A DNA stretch of 38,959 nt from an uncultured Granulosicoccaceae bacterium (GCA_937928685.1 CALGJU010000127.1:1-38959); one strand, 5' to 3'; shown: positions 18,645 through 27,507, counted from the first letter of the stretch. Program-made: numbers and translations. Notes: a model not told the origin generated them from the letters alone.

Positions 18645-19127
18645 GTGCACATTAGACGGTTGAGCTGGCTCAGTGTCATTTTCACGCTCCTGATTGCATC
18701 CGGATTACTTGCTTCCGGCTGTGCAAGCATTGTCTCAAAACCACTTAAACCGACCATTGAGCTGATCAGTGTCAGACCACTTAATATCAGCCTGACGGAT
18801 CAAAAGCTGCGTTTCGAGCTAAAAGTAAGCAATCCCAATACATTTGATATGCCTATCGAGGCGGTCGATTTTATCGCGCGCTTCAACAACACCAATATCG
18901 CCAGCGGTAAAAGTACTCAATCGGTAACTGTCGGCGCAAAGAGTGACGCTATATTGTCTCTTGATGTCACAGCCGGGGTCGATCGATTGGCGAGCACCCT
19001 GTCAACTCTTCTACAGGGGCAATCCCTTAATCTGGAATACGAATTATCCGGTTCAGTTAAAGTATCCACCTGGCCCACACCCATTCCATTTGATGTAATA
19101 GGTGCAATGGACGTGAAAGACACCTAA
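18645..19127 (+). CDS. LEA14-type (LEA_2 / WHy domain) lipoprotein
   Basis: The GTG at 18645 is chosen over the track start (18573) because a perfect AAGGAGG lies 8 nt upstream and a lipoprotein signal begins at once: MHIRRLSWLSVIFTLLIASGLLASGC. The lipobox is LASGC with the cysteine at 26. The 160-residue product then has one LEA_2 domain: KPTIELISVRPLNISLTDQKLRFELKVSNPN, a conserved NPN turn, and a final strand ending IPFDVIGAMDV. Bacterial members are periplasmic lipoproteins of unclear function; the fold is associated with desiccation tolerance in plants. The gene upstream is a separate unit; the methyltransferase gene follows after 109 bp. Confidence 0.82.
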   Translation: MHIRRLSWLSVIFTLLIASGLLASGCASIVSKPLKPTIELISVRPLNISLTDQKLRFELKVSNPNTFDMPIEAVDFIARFNNTNIASGKSTQSVTVGAKSDAILSLDVTAGVDRLASTLSTLLQGQSLNLEYELSGSVKVSTWPTPIPFDVIGAMDVKDT

Positions 19128-19236
19128 CAGGTAAGATTCCGGAGTCCGACTGATCAGAATTCAGTGAGATCCAGCGAACGTGAGCACTCCATAGCGGGAG
19201 CACCGCGGCAATACAAAACAGGTTTACGATAACAAT

Positions 19237-19899
19237 ATGCTCCGTCCCGTAATTAATGAAGCCAATATCAGCCAGCCGGAACGTCCCGTACAGAGAAGCC
19301 GCAGCGACCTCAAAAGCACTAAGTTCAGTTACGCTGATTTCGCCAAACAGCTCGCCCAGGAGCCTATCTCAACAGGCGCTATTGCACCATCATCACAACT
19401 GCTCGCCAGGCAGGTCGTTCAGCAAGCTGCGCTTTCTGATGCCAAAACAGTGGTAGAGCTCGGGCCGGGTACCGGAGTATTTACAGAGCAAATAATCAGC
19501 AGGCTTTCTCACGACGCGACATTTTTTGCCATCGAGCTCAATCCGGCTTTCGTTGCCGCCACTAAAAATCGCTGCCCGACTGCAAAGGTTTATCATGACG
19601 CCGCCACCAGCCTGCCTGAATACCTACAGAAGAATGACCACGTACACGCAGATTGCATTGTTTCAAGCTTGCCCTGGACGATCTTCGATGAAGAAGAACA
19701 AGACCAGATACTCAACGCGATATCTATCTCACTGAAACCCGGTGGCGTATTTATTTCAATCATTTATCTTGGCGCTAAGTTCAGATCACGCGGCAGATAC
19801 TTTATAAACAAGCTGCCTACACATTTCTCATCAGTTGAAAACACACCCACAGTGTGGCGTAACTTGCCACCCAGCCAAGTTTATCGCTGTATTAAATAA
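19237..19899 (+). CDS. SAM-dependent methyltransferase, phospholipid N-methyltransferase (PmtA)-like
   Basis: This 220-residue class I methyltransferase has motif I VVELGPGTGVF (72-82), an acidic residue at E100 closing strand 2, a motif IV-like IVSSLPW (141-147), and KPGGVFISI (167-175). The C-terminal TVWRNLPPSQVYRC closely resembles the ending of bacterial phospholipid N-methyltransferases of the PmtA family, which methylate phosphatidylethanolamine towards phosphatidylcholine. An rRNA adenine dimethylase relative is the main alternative, since the families share motifs. An N-terminal basic region (20-45) could contact membranes. It is followed after 3 bp by a membrane-protein gene, so the two are probably co-translated. 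Confidence 0.7.
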   Translation: MLRPVINEANISQPERPVQRSRSDLKSTKFSYADFAKQLAQEPISTGAIAPSSQLLARQVVQQAALSDAKTVVELGPGTGVFTEQIISRLSHDATFFAIELNPAFVAATKNRCPTAKVYHDAATSLPEYLQKNDHVHADCIVSSLPWTIFDEEEQDQILNAISISLKPGGVFISIIYLGAKFRSRGRYFINKLPTHFSSVENTPTVWRNLPPSQVYRCIK

Positions 19900-19902
19900 A
19901 TC

Positions 19903-20631
19903 ATGCCCTTTAACTTACGTTCTTTCTCCCTCTTTAAAAAGCTATTCAAACAACGGAGTGCAGACGAACCTGCAACCGATAGATCTACAGACATAGAAGC
20001 CATCAAAAACAGAAGAGAACGTTTTTCCGATTGGCTGTCACCCAAACCTGATGCCATTAAGCTCTACCCGGGTGAAAACGAACTATTTCGGAAAGGTTTG
20101 ATACTGGTTACCGACACCCGGCTTGCTTACATCGATCCGTTTGATCGTATGCTAAAAACTTATATGTTTGAACACATGATCAGCATGCATAAGCAATTTT
20201 ACAGAACAACACTGTTTAATCGCAGACTCTGTAAAGGCCTACTTATAATCAGCTTACTGGTACTGTTGATCATTCTCACGATCGATCTTCTCGACAGCAA
20301 CTCAAGTGGCTTCTTTCTTATTTATGTGCCATTGCTTGCGAGTATCGCGCTTGGTGTAAAAGTGTGGAATGACATGAAACCCAGGTATGTTATTCACTGG
20401 AGAATGAGCGACCTGACCTACGAAGAGATCGTACAGGAACCCATACTGCGAGAACGCCTTCTTGGTAGCACCAAGCGCGAAGACTTCATGAACGCGTTGG
20501 CTGACGCGATGAATCAAGCTTTATCGGGTAAATCCTGGTCGCCGGAGCACAATGCACCAGTGTCCCCTTCCCCAGCTGCTGTGATTGACGCAAAACCGGC
20601 GCTAAAGCTTGTGACGGACAATTACGAATAG
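19903..20631 (+). CDS. Unknown membrane protein, two TM segments, possible PH-like region
   Basis: I do not recognise this 242-residue protein. It has a basic N-terminus (FSLFKKLFKQR), a segment at about 50-90 (ELFRKGLILVTDTRLAYIDPFD) that resembles the first strands of bacterial PH-like domains, two adjacent TM helices (about 107-130 and 135-155) forming a hairpin, then IHWRMSDLTYEEIVQEPILRERLLGS and a helical part, ending in a Pro/Ala-rich tail. The resemblance to PH is by eye and weak. It starts 3 bp after the methyltransferase stop, so a shared function at the membrane is inferred. No signal peptide is seen. Confidence 0.6.
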   Translation: MPFNLRSFSLFKKLFKQRSADEPATDRSTDIEAIKNRRERFSDWLSPKPDAIKLYPGENELFRKGLILVTDTRLAYIDPFDRMLKTYMFEHMISMHKQFYRTTLFNRRLCKGLLIISLLVLLIILTIDLLDSNSSGFFLIYVPLLASIALGVKVWNDMKPRYVIHWRMSDLTYEEIVQEPILRERLLGSTKREDFMNALADAMNQALSGKSWSPEHNAPVSPSPAAVIDAKPALKLVTDNYE

Positions 20632-20820
20632 TCAGGCTTACAAACATATGGACACGTTCAAATAAACTGCCAATAGCGGCATTAGCTATAGAACAATCCA
20701 TCCACAGCAAAAGCTCCAACTCACCCTCTCACTGCAATCAAAACAGACTGATAGTGTTACATAAAAAAACGTGTAAACTATTTCTCAATAAGCTATCTAG
20801 ACAACGCGGCGGGGTGCAGA
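20632..20820. other. Intergenic region before the AmpG-like gene
   Basis: No gene is seen in this 189-bp gap. It is AT-rich near its 3' end, with TAAACT (a -10-like hexamer) but no well-spaced -35; GGGG precedes the next ATG by about 7 nt. Confidence 0.4.
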
Positions 20821-22518
20821 ATGAGTGGTGAAGTTGACTGGAGTAAATCGAGTAATAGAATCGCTGGCGTTGTATTGTTTGTCGGTTTCCTGCTCCTGAG
20901 CCTATCGGCATTCAACCCATTGCTTGAAATGCTCGCAGGTACACCATTATGGCTGTTTCGAGGAGCGTGCATTGTTGCCATCATTTATTGCGTGCATGTG
21001 CTTTTCACACCGAACGCACTCGTTATGCTCTTTCTCGGCTTCTCTGCCGGTATACCCATTTTACTTATCTTCGGATCACTTAGTGCCTGGCTGACAGAAG
21101 CCGGATTGAAAAAGTCAGCCGTCACCTATTTTTCATGGGCCGCATTAGGTTACTCGTTCAAATTTGTGTGGGCACCATTGGTAGATAAACTTCCTATACC
21201 ATTGTTAAGCCATTGGCTTGGACGAAGGCGCGCATGGATGCTGATATCTCAATTCGCTGTTATTGGCTCAATACTGATGATGGCAATTACTGACCCGGCA
21301 GCAGGCGATAGTGGTTTAACCATGATGGCCTTTGCCGCCGTAGCGCTCGGTTTTTCTTCAGCGACACAAGATATTGTCATCGATGCCTACCGGATCGAAA
21401 GTGCTCCGGCAGATGAGCAGGCTATGACCTCTTCAACTTATATTGCCGGTTACCGTATCGGTATGATTGTCGCAAGTGCTGGCGCGTTGTTGCTTGCCAC
21501 TCAGCTCGGCTCAACTAAAGAGTCTTATAGCTACACCGCATGGATGTATACCTACGCGGCCATGGCTGCAGTGATGTTGGTCGGTGTGGCTACAACACTC
21601 ATTATTAAAGAGCCGGAAAACCATCAAACGGATAGTAACAAATATAAAACTTCCGACTATCTACGATTTTTAGTTATATTTATTGTGGCTGTTATTGCAT
21701 TCATCGCCACCTTCAAGCTCAGTTCTGAGATTGCCGGCAACTCGAAAGCGTATCTTAAAGAGGCACTCAACAATAGACATCTGGCGGGTTTTATAGTCGC
21801 TACTGTGCGTCTGGCTTTGGCCGCGAGTGTATGTGCGATTGTCGCCTATGGGCTTGTAAAAGCAGGGGCCGGTAACAAACAAATGATTACCGAGGCCTAT
21901 GTTGATCCGGTACGGGATTTTTTCAGCCGTTACGGTATGGGCTTGGCAGTGTTGTTAATTGCGCTTATTGGCTTGTACCGGGTGTCTGATATTGTCATGG
22001 GCGTTATTGCTACTGTGTTTTATCTGGAATTGGGATACACCAAACCGGAAATTGCCGCGGTATCAAAGTTCTTCGGCCTCATCATGACCATTGCTGGAGG
22101 GCTCATGGGTGGCTTCCTGGCCGTACGATTCGGTGTGATGCGAATTCTTTTTCTTGGCGCTGTGCTTTCAGCGATCACTAATCTTTTGTTTATTATTTTG
22201 GCTCAGTCAGAGCCGAGTATTGCCATGTTAGTCGCAGTGATCGGTGCGGATAATCTTTCTGCAGGCTTAGCAAGTGCCGCATTCATTGCATTTTTATCCA
22301 GCCTGACCAATATCTCGTTCACCGCAATGCAATACGCGATATTCAGTTCCGTGATGACGCTATTCCCGAAAATTCTCGGTGGATATTCCGGTTCGATCGC
22401 GGAGTCCATTGGCTACTCAAACTTCTTTACCATGACAGCCCTACTAACACTGCCGGTATTGGTGTTGATTTATATCATGCGAAATAAATTCAATGATACG
22501 GTGACCATGAAAACCTGA
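20821..22518 (+). CDS. AmpG-like major facilitator permease
   Basis: This 565-residue polytopic inner-membrane protein is rich in hydrophobic segments. After a first hydrophobic pair, residues about 65-140 carry the AmpG signature region: LGFSAGIPILLIFGSLSAWLTEAG, then FKFVWAPLVDKLPIP and LGRRRAWMLISQ. Then come SSATQDIVIDAYRIE near 180 and a second half with RFGVMRILFLGA. AmpG imports anhydro-muropeptides for cell-wall recycling and so links wall damage to beta-lactamase induction. At 565 residues it is longer than E. coli AmpG (491), with extra sequence at the N-terminus and in the central loop, so the substrate may differ and no symbol is given. No ampC, ampR or recycling gene is adjacent. 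Confidence 0.82.
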   Translation: MSGEVDWSKSSNRIAGVVLFVGFLLLSLSAFNPLLEMLAGTPLWLFRGACIVAIIYCVHVLFTPNALVMLFLGFSAGIPILLIFGSLSAWLTEAGLKKSAVTYFSWAALGYSFKFVWAPLVDKLPIPLLSHWLGRRRAWMLISQFAVIGSILMMAITDPAAGDSGLTMMAFAAVALGFSSATQDIVIDAYRIESAPADEQAMTSSTYIAGYRIGMIVASAGALLLATQLGSTKESYSYTAWMYTYAAMAAVMLVGVATTLIIKEPENHQTDSNKYKTSDYLRFLVIFIVAVIAFIATFKLSSEIAGNSKAYLKEALNNRHLAGFIVATVRLALAASVCAIVAYGLVKAGAGNKQMITEAYVDPVRDFFSRYGMGLAVLLIALIGLYRVSDIVMGVIATVFYLELGYTKPEIAAVSKFFGLIMTIAGGLMGGFLAVRFGVMRILFLGAVLSAITNLLFIILAQSEPSIAMLVAVIGADNLSAGLASAAFIAFLSSLTNISFTAMQYAIFSSVMTLFPKILGGYSGSIAESIGYSNFFTMTALLTLPVLVLIYIMRNKFNDTVTMKT

Positions 22519-22535
22519 TAACGATCGTAGCTAAG

Positions 22536-23315
22536 CTACACCTCTATCTTGAAATCGTAGTCTATGCAAAGTGGCGCATGATCAGAAAAACGCTGATCCC
22601 GGTACACCGAAGTCTTCTTCACCGCCTCTTTTAAACCGGGTGTGGTAATTTGATAGTCTATCCGCCAACCGGTGTTGTTAGCATACGCCTGCCCCCGGTT
22701 AGACCACCAGGTATATTCGTGTTCTTTTTGCTCAAGCGTTCTAAAAGCATCCACATAGCGATGCTTGTCAAATAACTCTGTGAGCCACTCTCTTTCTTCC
22801 GGAAGAAAGCCTGAGTTTTTCTTGTTGCCACGCCAATTGCGAATATCTTCATTGGTGTGAGCAATGTTCCAGTCGCCACAGATGATGTACTGACGCTTTC
22901 TTTTTTTAAGCTTTAAAAGATGCGGCAACATTATTCCCATCATTCTGATCTTAAATTCCTGTCTCACCTCACCGGATGAGCCCGATGGCATGTACAAAGA
23001 CACCACTGACAGATTTCCAAAACATGCTTCAAGATAGCGGCCTTCTCGATCAATCAATTCATCGTCCAGTCCATGAATGACCCTGCGTGGTTTATGCCTG
23101 CAATATAGCCCGACGCCACTGTAGCCGGGCTTCTCAGCATCGTGCAGGAACCGGTGATATCCGGCAGGATGAAACAGCTCATCATCGAGCTGCGGCTCTT
23201 GCGCTTTGGTCTCCTGCAGGCAGATCACATCTGCGCGCTGCTTCAGCATCCATTCGAAAAAGCCTTTTTTGGCCGCCGATCTTATGCCGTTGCAATTCAG
23301 TGTGATGATTTTCAT
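22536..23315 (-). CDS. xth: Exodeoxyribonuclease III / AP endonuclease, Crc-like subgroup
   Basis: This 259-residue EEP-family nuclease cuts at abasic sites and degrades duplex DNA from 3' ends. Catalytic motifs are intact: LNCNGIRSA (6-14), the Mg-binding QETKAQ glutamate, LYMPSGSSG with the catalytic tyrosine, GDWNIAHTNEDI with the Asp/Asn pair, WRIDYQ, and the terminal SDHAPL histidine. Length and several segments (NWRGNKK, FLPEEREWLTELF, DYDFKIEV) are closer to Pseudomonas Crc than to E. coli ExoIII. Crc, a catabolite-repression regulator, has lost these catalytic residues; because they are kept here, nuclease activity is the safer call. It converges with the AmpG-like gene. Confidence 0.92.
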   Translation of the reverse strand: MKIITLNCNGIRSAAKKGFFEWMLKQRADVICLQETKAQEPQLDDELFHPAGYHRFLHDAEKPGYSGVGLYCRHKPRRVIHGLDDELIDREGRYLEACFGNLSVVSLYMPSGSSGEVRQEFKIRMMGIMLPHLLKLKKRKRQYIICGDWNIAHTNEDIRNWRGNKKNSGFLPEEREWLTELFDKHRYVDAFRTLEQKEHEYTWWSNRGQAYANNTGWRIDYQITTPGLKEAVKKTSVYRDQRFSDHAPLCIDYDFKIEV

Positions 23316-23551
23316 GAAGCAGTTTCGAGCGTGGAAATGTCGATGTTCTCACACTAAGCGATGTTTTTCCCCCGGACACTCTTTCTGAACGTCAGCTACA
23401 GCGCATTACAAAACAAAAACAAACCTCATATTTGGCAGCATCGCTCAATTTATTTCCGGATCACCCGCTATAAACAGAGGACTCCGGATCACAATTGAAT
23501 ATACCAATGTCCGAGCTTTGATCCAGCTCAACGAGGAACCGGGTTTAAGAA
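23316..23551. other. Intergenic region between xth and the DUF4124 gene
   Basis: This 236-bp divergent spacer contains no gene I can support. TCCGGATCAC occurs twice about 30 bp apart (around 23456 and 23484), each holding the palindrome TCCGGA, and TATAAA (23469-23474) lies between them. A regulatory role is possible but no matching -35 is visible. Confidence 0.4.
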
Positions 23552-24223
23552 GTGAAAAAGCCAGACCAAAAATATTCTGCACCACAGGTCGCCAATCATT
23601 GGATGTCTCGTGGCACGGCAGCACTACTGATGGTAGTCGGACTTGCGATGATCACCACCCCTGCGAGTGCGCGTTGGTACAAGTGGGTAGATGAAAGCGG
23701 CAATATCTCCTATCAGGACCAGCCACCACCGTCTGACTCTGAACAAGCTGCCGAGGTACTTAACTATAACGGCGTAACCCTACAGCACATCCCAAGTCGG
23801 GCTGAAGAGCTGGAAAATAACCGTTTGGCCAAGATTGAGGCGGAGCAACGTCAGCGCGATGACGCGTTGATCAAAGCTTTCCCACTCGAGAGTGATCTCA
23901 TCAACACACGCGACAAGCGTATAACCCACATTGATGGCTCTGTATCTCGAATGTATGAGCAGCTGGTGATTCTTAACAGCAGATTGCTATCAATCGAAGA
24001 CCGCGTGAACGTCAGAATAGAGCGAAACCTTTCTCCCAGCCAGGCGTTGGAATCCGATCGAATCGCAGTCACACGCAGCATCGGCAGCACCAATGCACTA
24101 ATTAAGTCGAAACTTCGCGAACGTCGGCTGGTAATGTCCCAGTTCGACAATGACTTGGAACGCTACCGTAACTTGAAATCGGGTACTACAAGAAGCGGAG
24201 CCACTGCCAGCCTCGACGAATAG
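23552..24223 (+). CDS. DUF4124 domain protein with coiled-coil region
   Basis: This 223-residue exported protein begins with an N-terminal hydrophobic segment (AALLMVVGLAMITTPASA, cleavage near residue 40), followed directly by a DUF4124 domain: RWYKWVDESGNISYQDQPP. This short domain is common in gammaproteobacterial periplasmic proteins and its function is unknown. The rest (about 85-215) is charged and helical (RAEELENNRLAKIEAEQRQRD, then RDKRITHIDGSVSRMYEQL), likely a coiled coil. The start is GTG and the signal peptide has a long N-region, so a later start cannot be excluded. It converges on mnmE. Confidence 0.75.
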   Translation: MKKPDQKYSAPQVANHWMSRGTAALLMVVGLAMITTPASARWYKWVDESGNISYQDQPPPSDSEQAAEVLNYNGVTLQHIPSRAEELENNRLAKIEAEQRQRDDALIKAFPLESDLINTRDKRITHIDGSVSRMYEQLVILNSRLLSIEDRVNVRIERNLSPSQALESDRIAVTRSIGSTNALIKSKLRERRLVMSQFDNDLERYRNLKSGTTRSGATASLDE

Positions 24224-24323
24224 AAAGACAGATCAGCGAGTCAGGGCTTTTTTCACTGCACCTGATTACTGTCTGTTGCGGTTTTACATCCAGTTGAAAA
24301 TCGCTCGCCTGCTCACTATAAAA

Positions 24324-24339
24324 GAAAGTAGCTACTTTC
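24324..24339 (-). terminator. Palindrome at the mnmE 3' end (possible weak terminator)
   Basis: GAAAGTAGCTACTTTC is a perfect 16-bp palindrome 10 bp beyond the mnmE stop. Read on the minus strand it is followed by TTTTAT. The stem is AT-rich and must open at its centre to form a loop, so the call is weak. Confidence 0.35.
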
Positions 24340-24348
24340 CCTGGGGGA

Positions 24349-25701
24349 TTACTTCCCGATACAAAACCGGGAAAAAATCTCCCCCAGTAAGTCATCACTG
24401 GTAAATTCACCGGTGATCAAATTGATCTGATCCTGGGCTAATCGCAATTCCTCAGCTGCGATCTCCCCTGCACTTTCATTCATCAAAATTCTATCTGCTG
24501 ATTGAATATGATGTTGTACGTTTTTCAATGCAGTGATATGCCGACGGCGCGCCATTAACGCGCCTTCCGGTGTTTTTTTAAATCCGGCACATTGCTTTAA
24601 ATGCTCCTGCAGTCGTTTGATACCCTGGCCGGTTTTGGCAGACACCAGTATCGAATCCTTATCATTGAATTCTTTTGCGATGTCTGGCACCAAGTCAGCT
24701 TTATTGATCACAATAGTGATCGGAATATGATAAGGCAACCCGGACAGCAACGACTCATCTTCTGCTTTATAGTGGTTTTCTTGAAATTCATCGGCTTGAA
24801 CAATGAACAAGATTCTATCTGCCTGATCTATTTGCACTCGTGCGCGGCGCACCCCTTCCTGTTCTATCGGGTCATCACTGTGTCGCAATCCCGCAGTATC
24901 AATGATATGAATGGGTAAACCATCAATATTGATTTCTTCTTTTAATACATCACGAGTGGTGCCAGCGATATCCGTGACAATGGCAGTGTCTTCACCTGTT
25001 AAGCGGTTTAGCAAGCTCGACTTACCTACATTGGGCAAGCCGGCAATCACAATACTGATGCCGTCTCTGAGTAATATGCCTTCCTGGCTTCTGGCAAGCA
25101 GCTGAGTGACGCTGCTATCAAGGCGTGTAAAACGATCTGCCAGATCACTGTCTTTTAAGAAATCGATCTCTTCCTCTGCAAAGTCGAGGGCAGATTCAAC
25201 GTAAACACGGCAATTTAATAGCTGTTCAAGAATGTCTGTAACTTGTTTCGAAAACTCACCCTGGAGAGATCTTACTGCGGCACTGGCAGCATCAGCAGTA
25301 CTAGCCTCAATTAAATCGCTAACAGCTTCTGCCTGAGCAAGATCCATTTTATCGTTTAAAAAAGCACGCTCTGTGAATTCCCCGGGCCGGGCCGACCGTG
25401 CACCAAGACGGGATGCAACTTCAAGCAATTGATCAAGCAAAACATGATTGCCATGGGACTGCAGCTCAAGCACGTCTTCCCCCGTATAGGAATCGGGGCC
25501 TTTAAAAAACAGTGCTACGCCGTGATCTATCGTACGTCCATCGACATCGTAAAAAGGTGTGTAAGACGCCTGCCTTGCGGACAAAGTTTTACGTGTTATT
25601 TGCTTTGCGATGTCATGTGATGCAGAACCACTGATCTTAACAACGCCAATGGCACCCTTACCGGATGCCGTGGCAATTGCTGCTATCGTGTCGGAAGACA
25701 C
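24349..25701 (-). CDS. mnmE: tRNA modification GTPase MnmE
   Basis: This 450-residue protein works with MnmG to modify U34 of certain tRNAs at the wobble position. The N-terminal folate-binding domain (1-120, TIAAIATASGKGAIGVVKISG), helical domain and inserted G domain are present: G1 GLPNVGKSS near 220, DIAGTTRD near 244, DTAGLR near 264, and NKAD near 331. The C-terminal FCIGK is the conserved ending whose cysteine is needed for function. The start is GTG (25701). It lies 9 bp after yidC in the usual yidC-mnmE order, but mnmG, rsmG and parAB, which often follow, are not in this window. Confidence 0.97.
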   Translation of the reverse strand: MSSDTIAAIATASGKGAIGVVKISGSASHDIAKQITRKTLSARQASYTPFYDVDGRTIDHGVALFFKGPDSYTGEDVLELQSHGNHVLLDQLLEVASRLGARSARPGEFTERAFLNDKMDLAQAEAVSDLIEASTADAASAAVRSLQGEFSKQVTDILEQLLNCRVYVESALDFAEEEIDFLKDSDLADRFTRLDSSVTQLLARSQEGILLRDGISIVIAGLPNVGKSSLLNRLTGEDTAIVTDIAGTTRDVLKEEINIDGLPIHIIDTAGLRHSDDPIEQEGVRRARVQIDQADRILFIVQADEFQENHYKAEDESLLSGLPYHIPITIVINKADLVPDIAKEFNDKDSILVSAKTGQGIKRLQEHLKQCAGFKKTPEGALMARRRHITALKNVQHHIQSADRILMNESAGEIAAEELRLAQDQINLITGEFTSDDLLGEIFSRFCIGK

Positions 25702-25710
25702 AACACGTGG

Positions 25711-27393
25711 CTACTTTTCTGCCAATACGTGGCGGGTAATATAGTACTGCTGCGCGATTGATAAGGTGTTATTCACCACCCAGTAAAGCACCAGACCTGC
25801 TGGAAAGAATGCAAAGAATACGGTGAATACGAACGGCATGGCCATAAAGACTTTGGCTTGAATTGGATCGACCGGAGCCGGATTAAGCCGCTGCTGAATA
25901 AACATGGTAATACCCATTATTAGTGGCAGCACATAGAATTTGTCCATTAATGACAAATCTTTGATCCACAAGATCCACGGCGCCTGACGCAGCTCAACAC
26001 TCTCCAGCAATACCCAATAGAGCGAGATAAAAACCGGTATCTGCACGAGAATAGGCAAACACCCACCGAGAGGATTGACCTTTTCTTTTTTATACAGATC
26101 CATCGTTGCCTGACCCATCTTGGCGCGATCATCACCGTGGCGTTCTTTCAGCGAAGCCAGTTGTGGTTGCAGCTTGCGCATGCGGGCCATAGAGCGATAA
26201 CTCGCTTCGGACAGTTTGTAGAAAATAAGCTTGATGCACATGGTCACACCGACAATGGCCCAGCCCCAGTTGCCGACTATAGAGTGGATTTTCTGCAGCA
26301 ACCAGAAGATCGGTTTTGCGATGACGGACAAAAATCCGTAATCAACTGTCAGATCCAGGTTGGGCGCAACTGCTGCCATTCGTTCCTGAATTTTCGGGCC
26401 GACAAAAAAGCTGCTTTGCATAGTGCCCGAGCCACCATCAGCTACCACAGTCGCTTCAGACTGCAGACCAATAATGTAGCGTTGTGGTGAGCTTAATGAT
26501 TTAGTGTAAATGGTGTTGACTTCATCTTGCTGCGGGATCCAGGCACCTAAGAAATAATGCTCAATGATCGCGGCCCAACCACCGGTGGTTTTTGACTGGT
26601 TGGTGACATCGTCAAAATCTTCAAACTTGATCTTCTCATACGGGTCGAGGTCGGTACTCACCACGCCACCAATAAACGTATAGATAAAGCTCTGGGTTTC
26701 ATCATCAGTGACAGGCTTGCGGCGCAACTGTCTGTACTGATTAAAGCTCATTGACGCACCCGACGCGTTTTGGATTTCATACTCAAGATCAATTAAATAA
26801 CGATCGCGCTTGAAAATATAGGTTTTGGTGACCGTCACACCCTCTGCTGACTGCCACGTCAGAGGTACCCGAATCTCTTGTTCACCATCGCCCAATGTAA
26901 ATTCTGTTTTATCCACACTAAACAAGGCGTGATGGTTTGGTGCTTCGCCGGCAGTTGATTGCAAACCGGATTGGGCAACAAAGTAATCTTCTTCGGTGTT
27001 GTTCATCAACACAAAAGGATCATCGGGCGTTTCAAGTGATGTGGGATATTGCAGCAACCTGACTGAATTGATGTCGCCGCCCTTGCTTCCAATGGTTACT
27101 TTGATGGTGTCTGTTGTCACGGTGATCTGCTCACCGGCGGGACCCGAATCCTGCGCTGCAGTACCTGCAACCACTGCTGATTGGGCGCCGGCAACAGGTG
27201 TCGGCAAATCATCTGATGGGGTAGCACCCAAAGCCGTACGTTCGGTTTGATCAATACCAACCGACGGTTGCACCTCACCAGGCTGGCTTATCGCAACCTG
27301 GGGCCTGGGGCCATAGTCTTGTTGCCATGAAGTCCACACTTGCAGCAATAAAAACCCCAGTGCTGCCCAGAGCAAAACGCGTTGATTATCCAT
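25711..27393 (-). CDS. yidC: Membrane protein insertase YidC
   Basis: This 560-residue inner-membrane insertase acts alone or with Sec to insert proteins. The N-terminal TM helix (6-21, VLLWAALGFLLLQVW) is followed by a Gln/Pro/Ala-rich linker and the large periplasmic domain of Gram-negative YidC (about 75-340). The C-terminal insertase domain (350-555) has EASYRSMARMRKLQPQ with the conserved arginine region, the KEKVNPLGGCLPILVQIPVF loop, SVELRQAPW, and a terminal VLYWVVNNTLSIAQQ helix. Length is close to the E. coli 548. It follows yidD after a 114-bp gap with no gene. Confidence 0.97.
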   Translation of the reverse strand: MDNQRVLLWAALGFLLLQVWTSWQQDYGPRPQVAISQPGEVQPSVGIDQTERTALGATPSDDLPTPVAGAQSAVVAGTAAQDSGPAGEQITVTTDTIKVTIGSKGGDINSVRLLQYPTSLETPDDPFVLMNNTEEDYFVAQSGLQSTAGEAPNHHALFSVDKTEFTLGDGEQEIRVPLTWQSAEGVTVTKTYIFKRDRYLIDLEYEIQNASGASMSFNQYRQLRRKPVTDDETQSFIYTFIGGVVSTDLDPYEKIKFEDFDDVTNQSKTTGGWAAIIEHYFLGAWIPQQDEVNTIYTKSLSSPQRYIIGLQSEATVVADGGSGTMQSSFFVGPKIQERMAAVAPNLDLTVDYGFLSVIAKPIFWLLQKIHSIVGNWGWAIVGVTMCIKLIFYKLSEASYRSMARMRKLQPQLASLKERHGDDRAKMGQATMDLYKKEKVNPLGGCLPILVQIPVFISLYWVLLESVELRQAPWILWIKDLSLMDKFYVLPLIMGITMFIQQRLNPAPVDPIQAKVFMAMPFVFTVFFAFFPAGLVLYWVVNNTLSIAQQYYITRHVLAEK

Positions 27394-27507
27394 GCTGGTA
27401 CTGCCCCGGGGTACTGGTCATTATTATTCTTTCTGGTTTGAAGTTGGCGGAATCGACAATAGTGGATTCGATGCCGACTGGCTTGATTTCACGAAACATA
27501 GATCTAC

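Noticed and set aside
27394-27507. Possible extra small gene between yidD and yidC
   Set aside because: The 114 bp hold no minus-strand ORF with a start and ribosome-binding site; plus-strand track ORFs run antisense to yidD and yidC.
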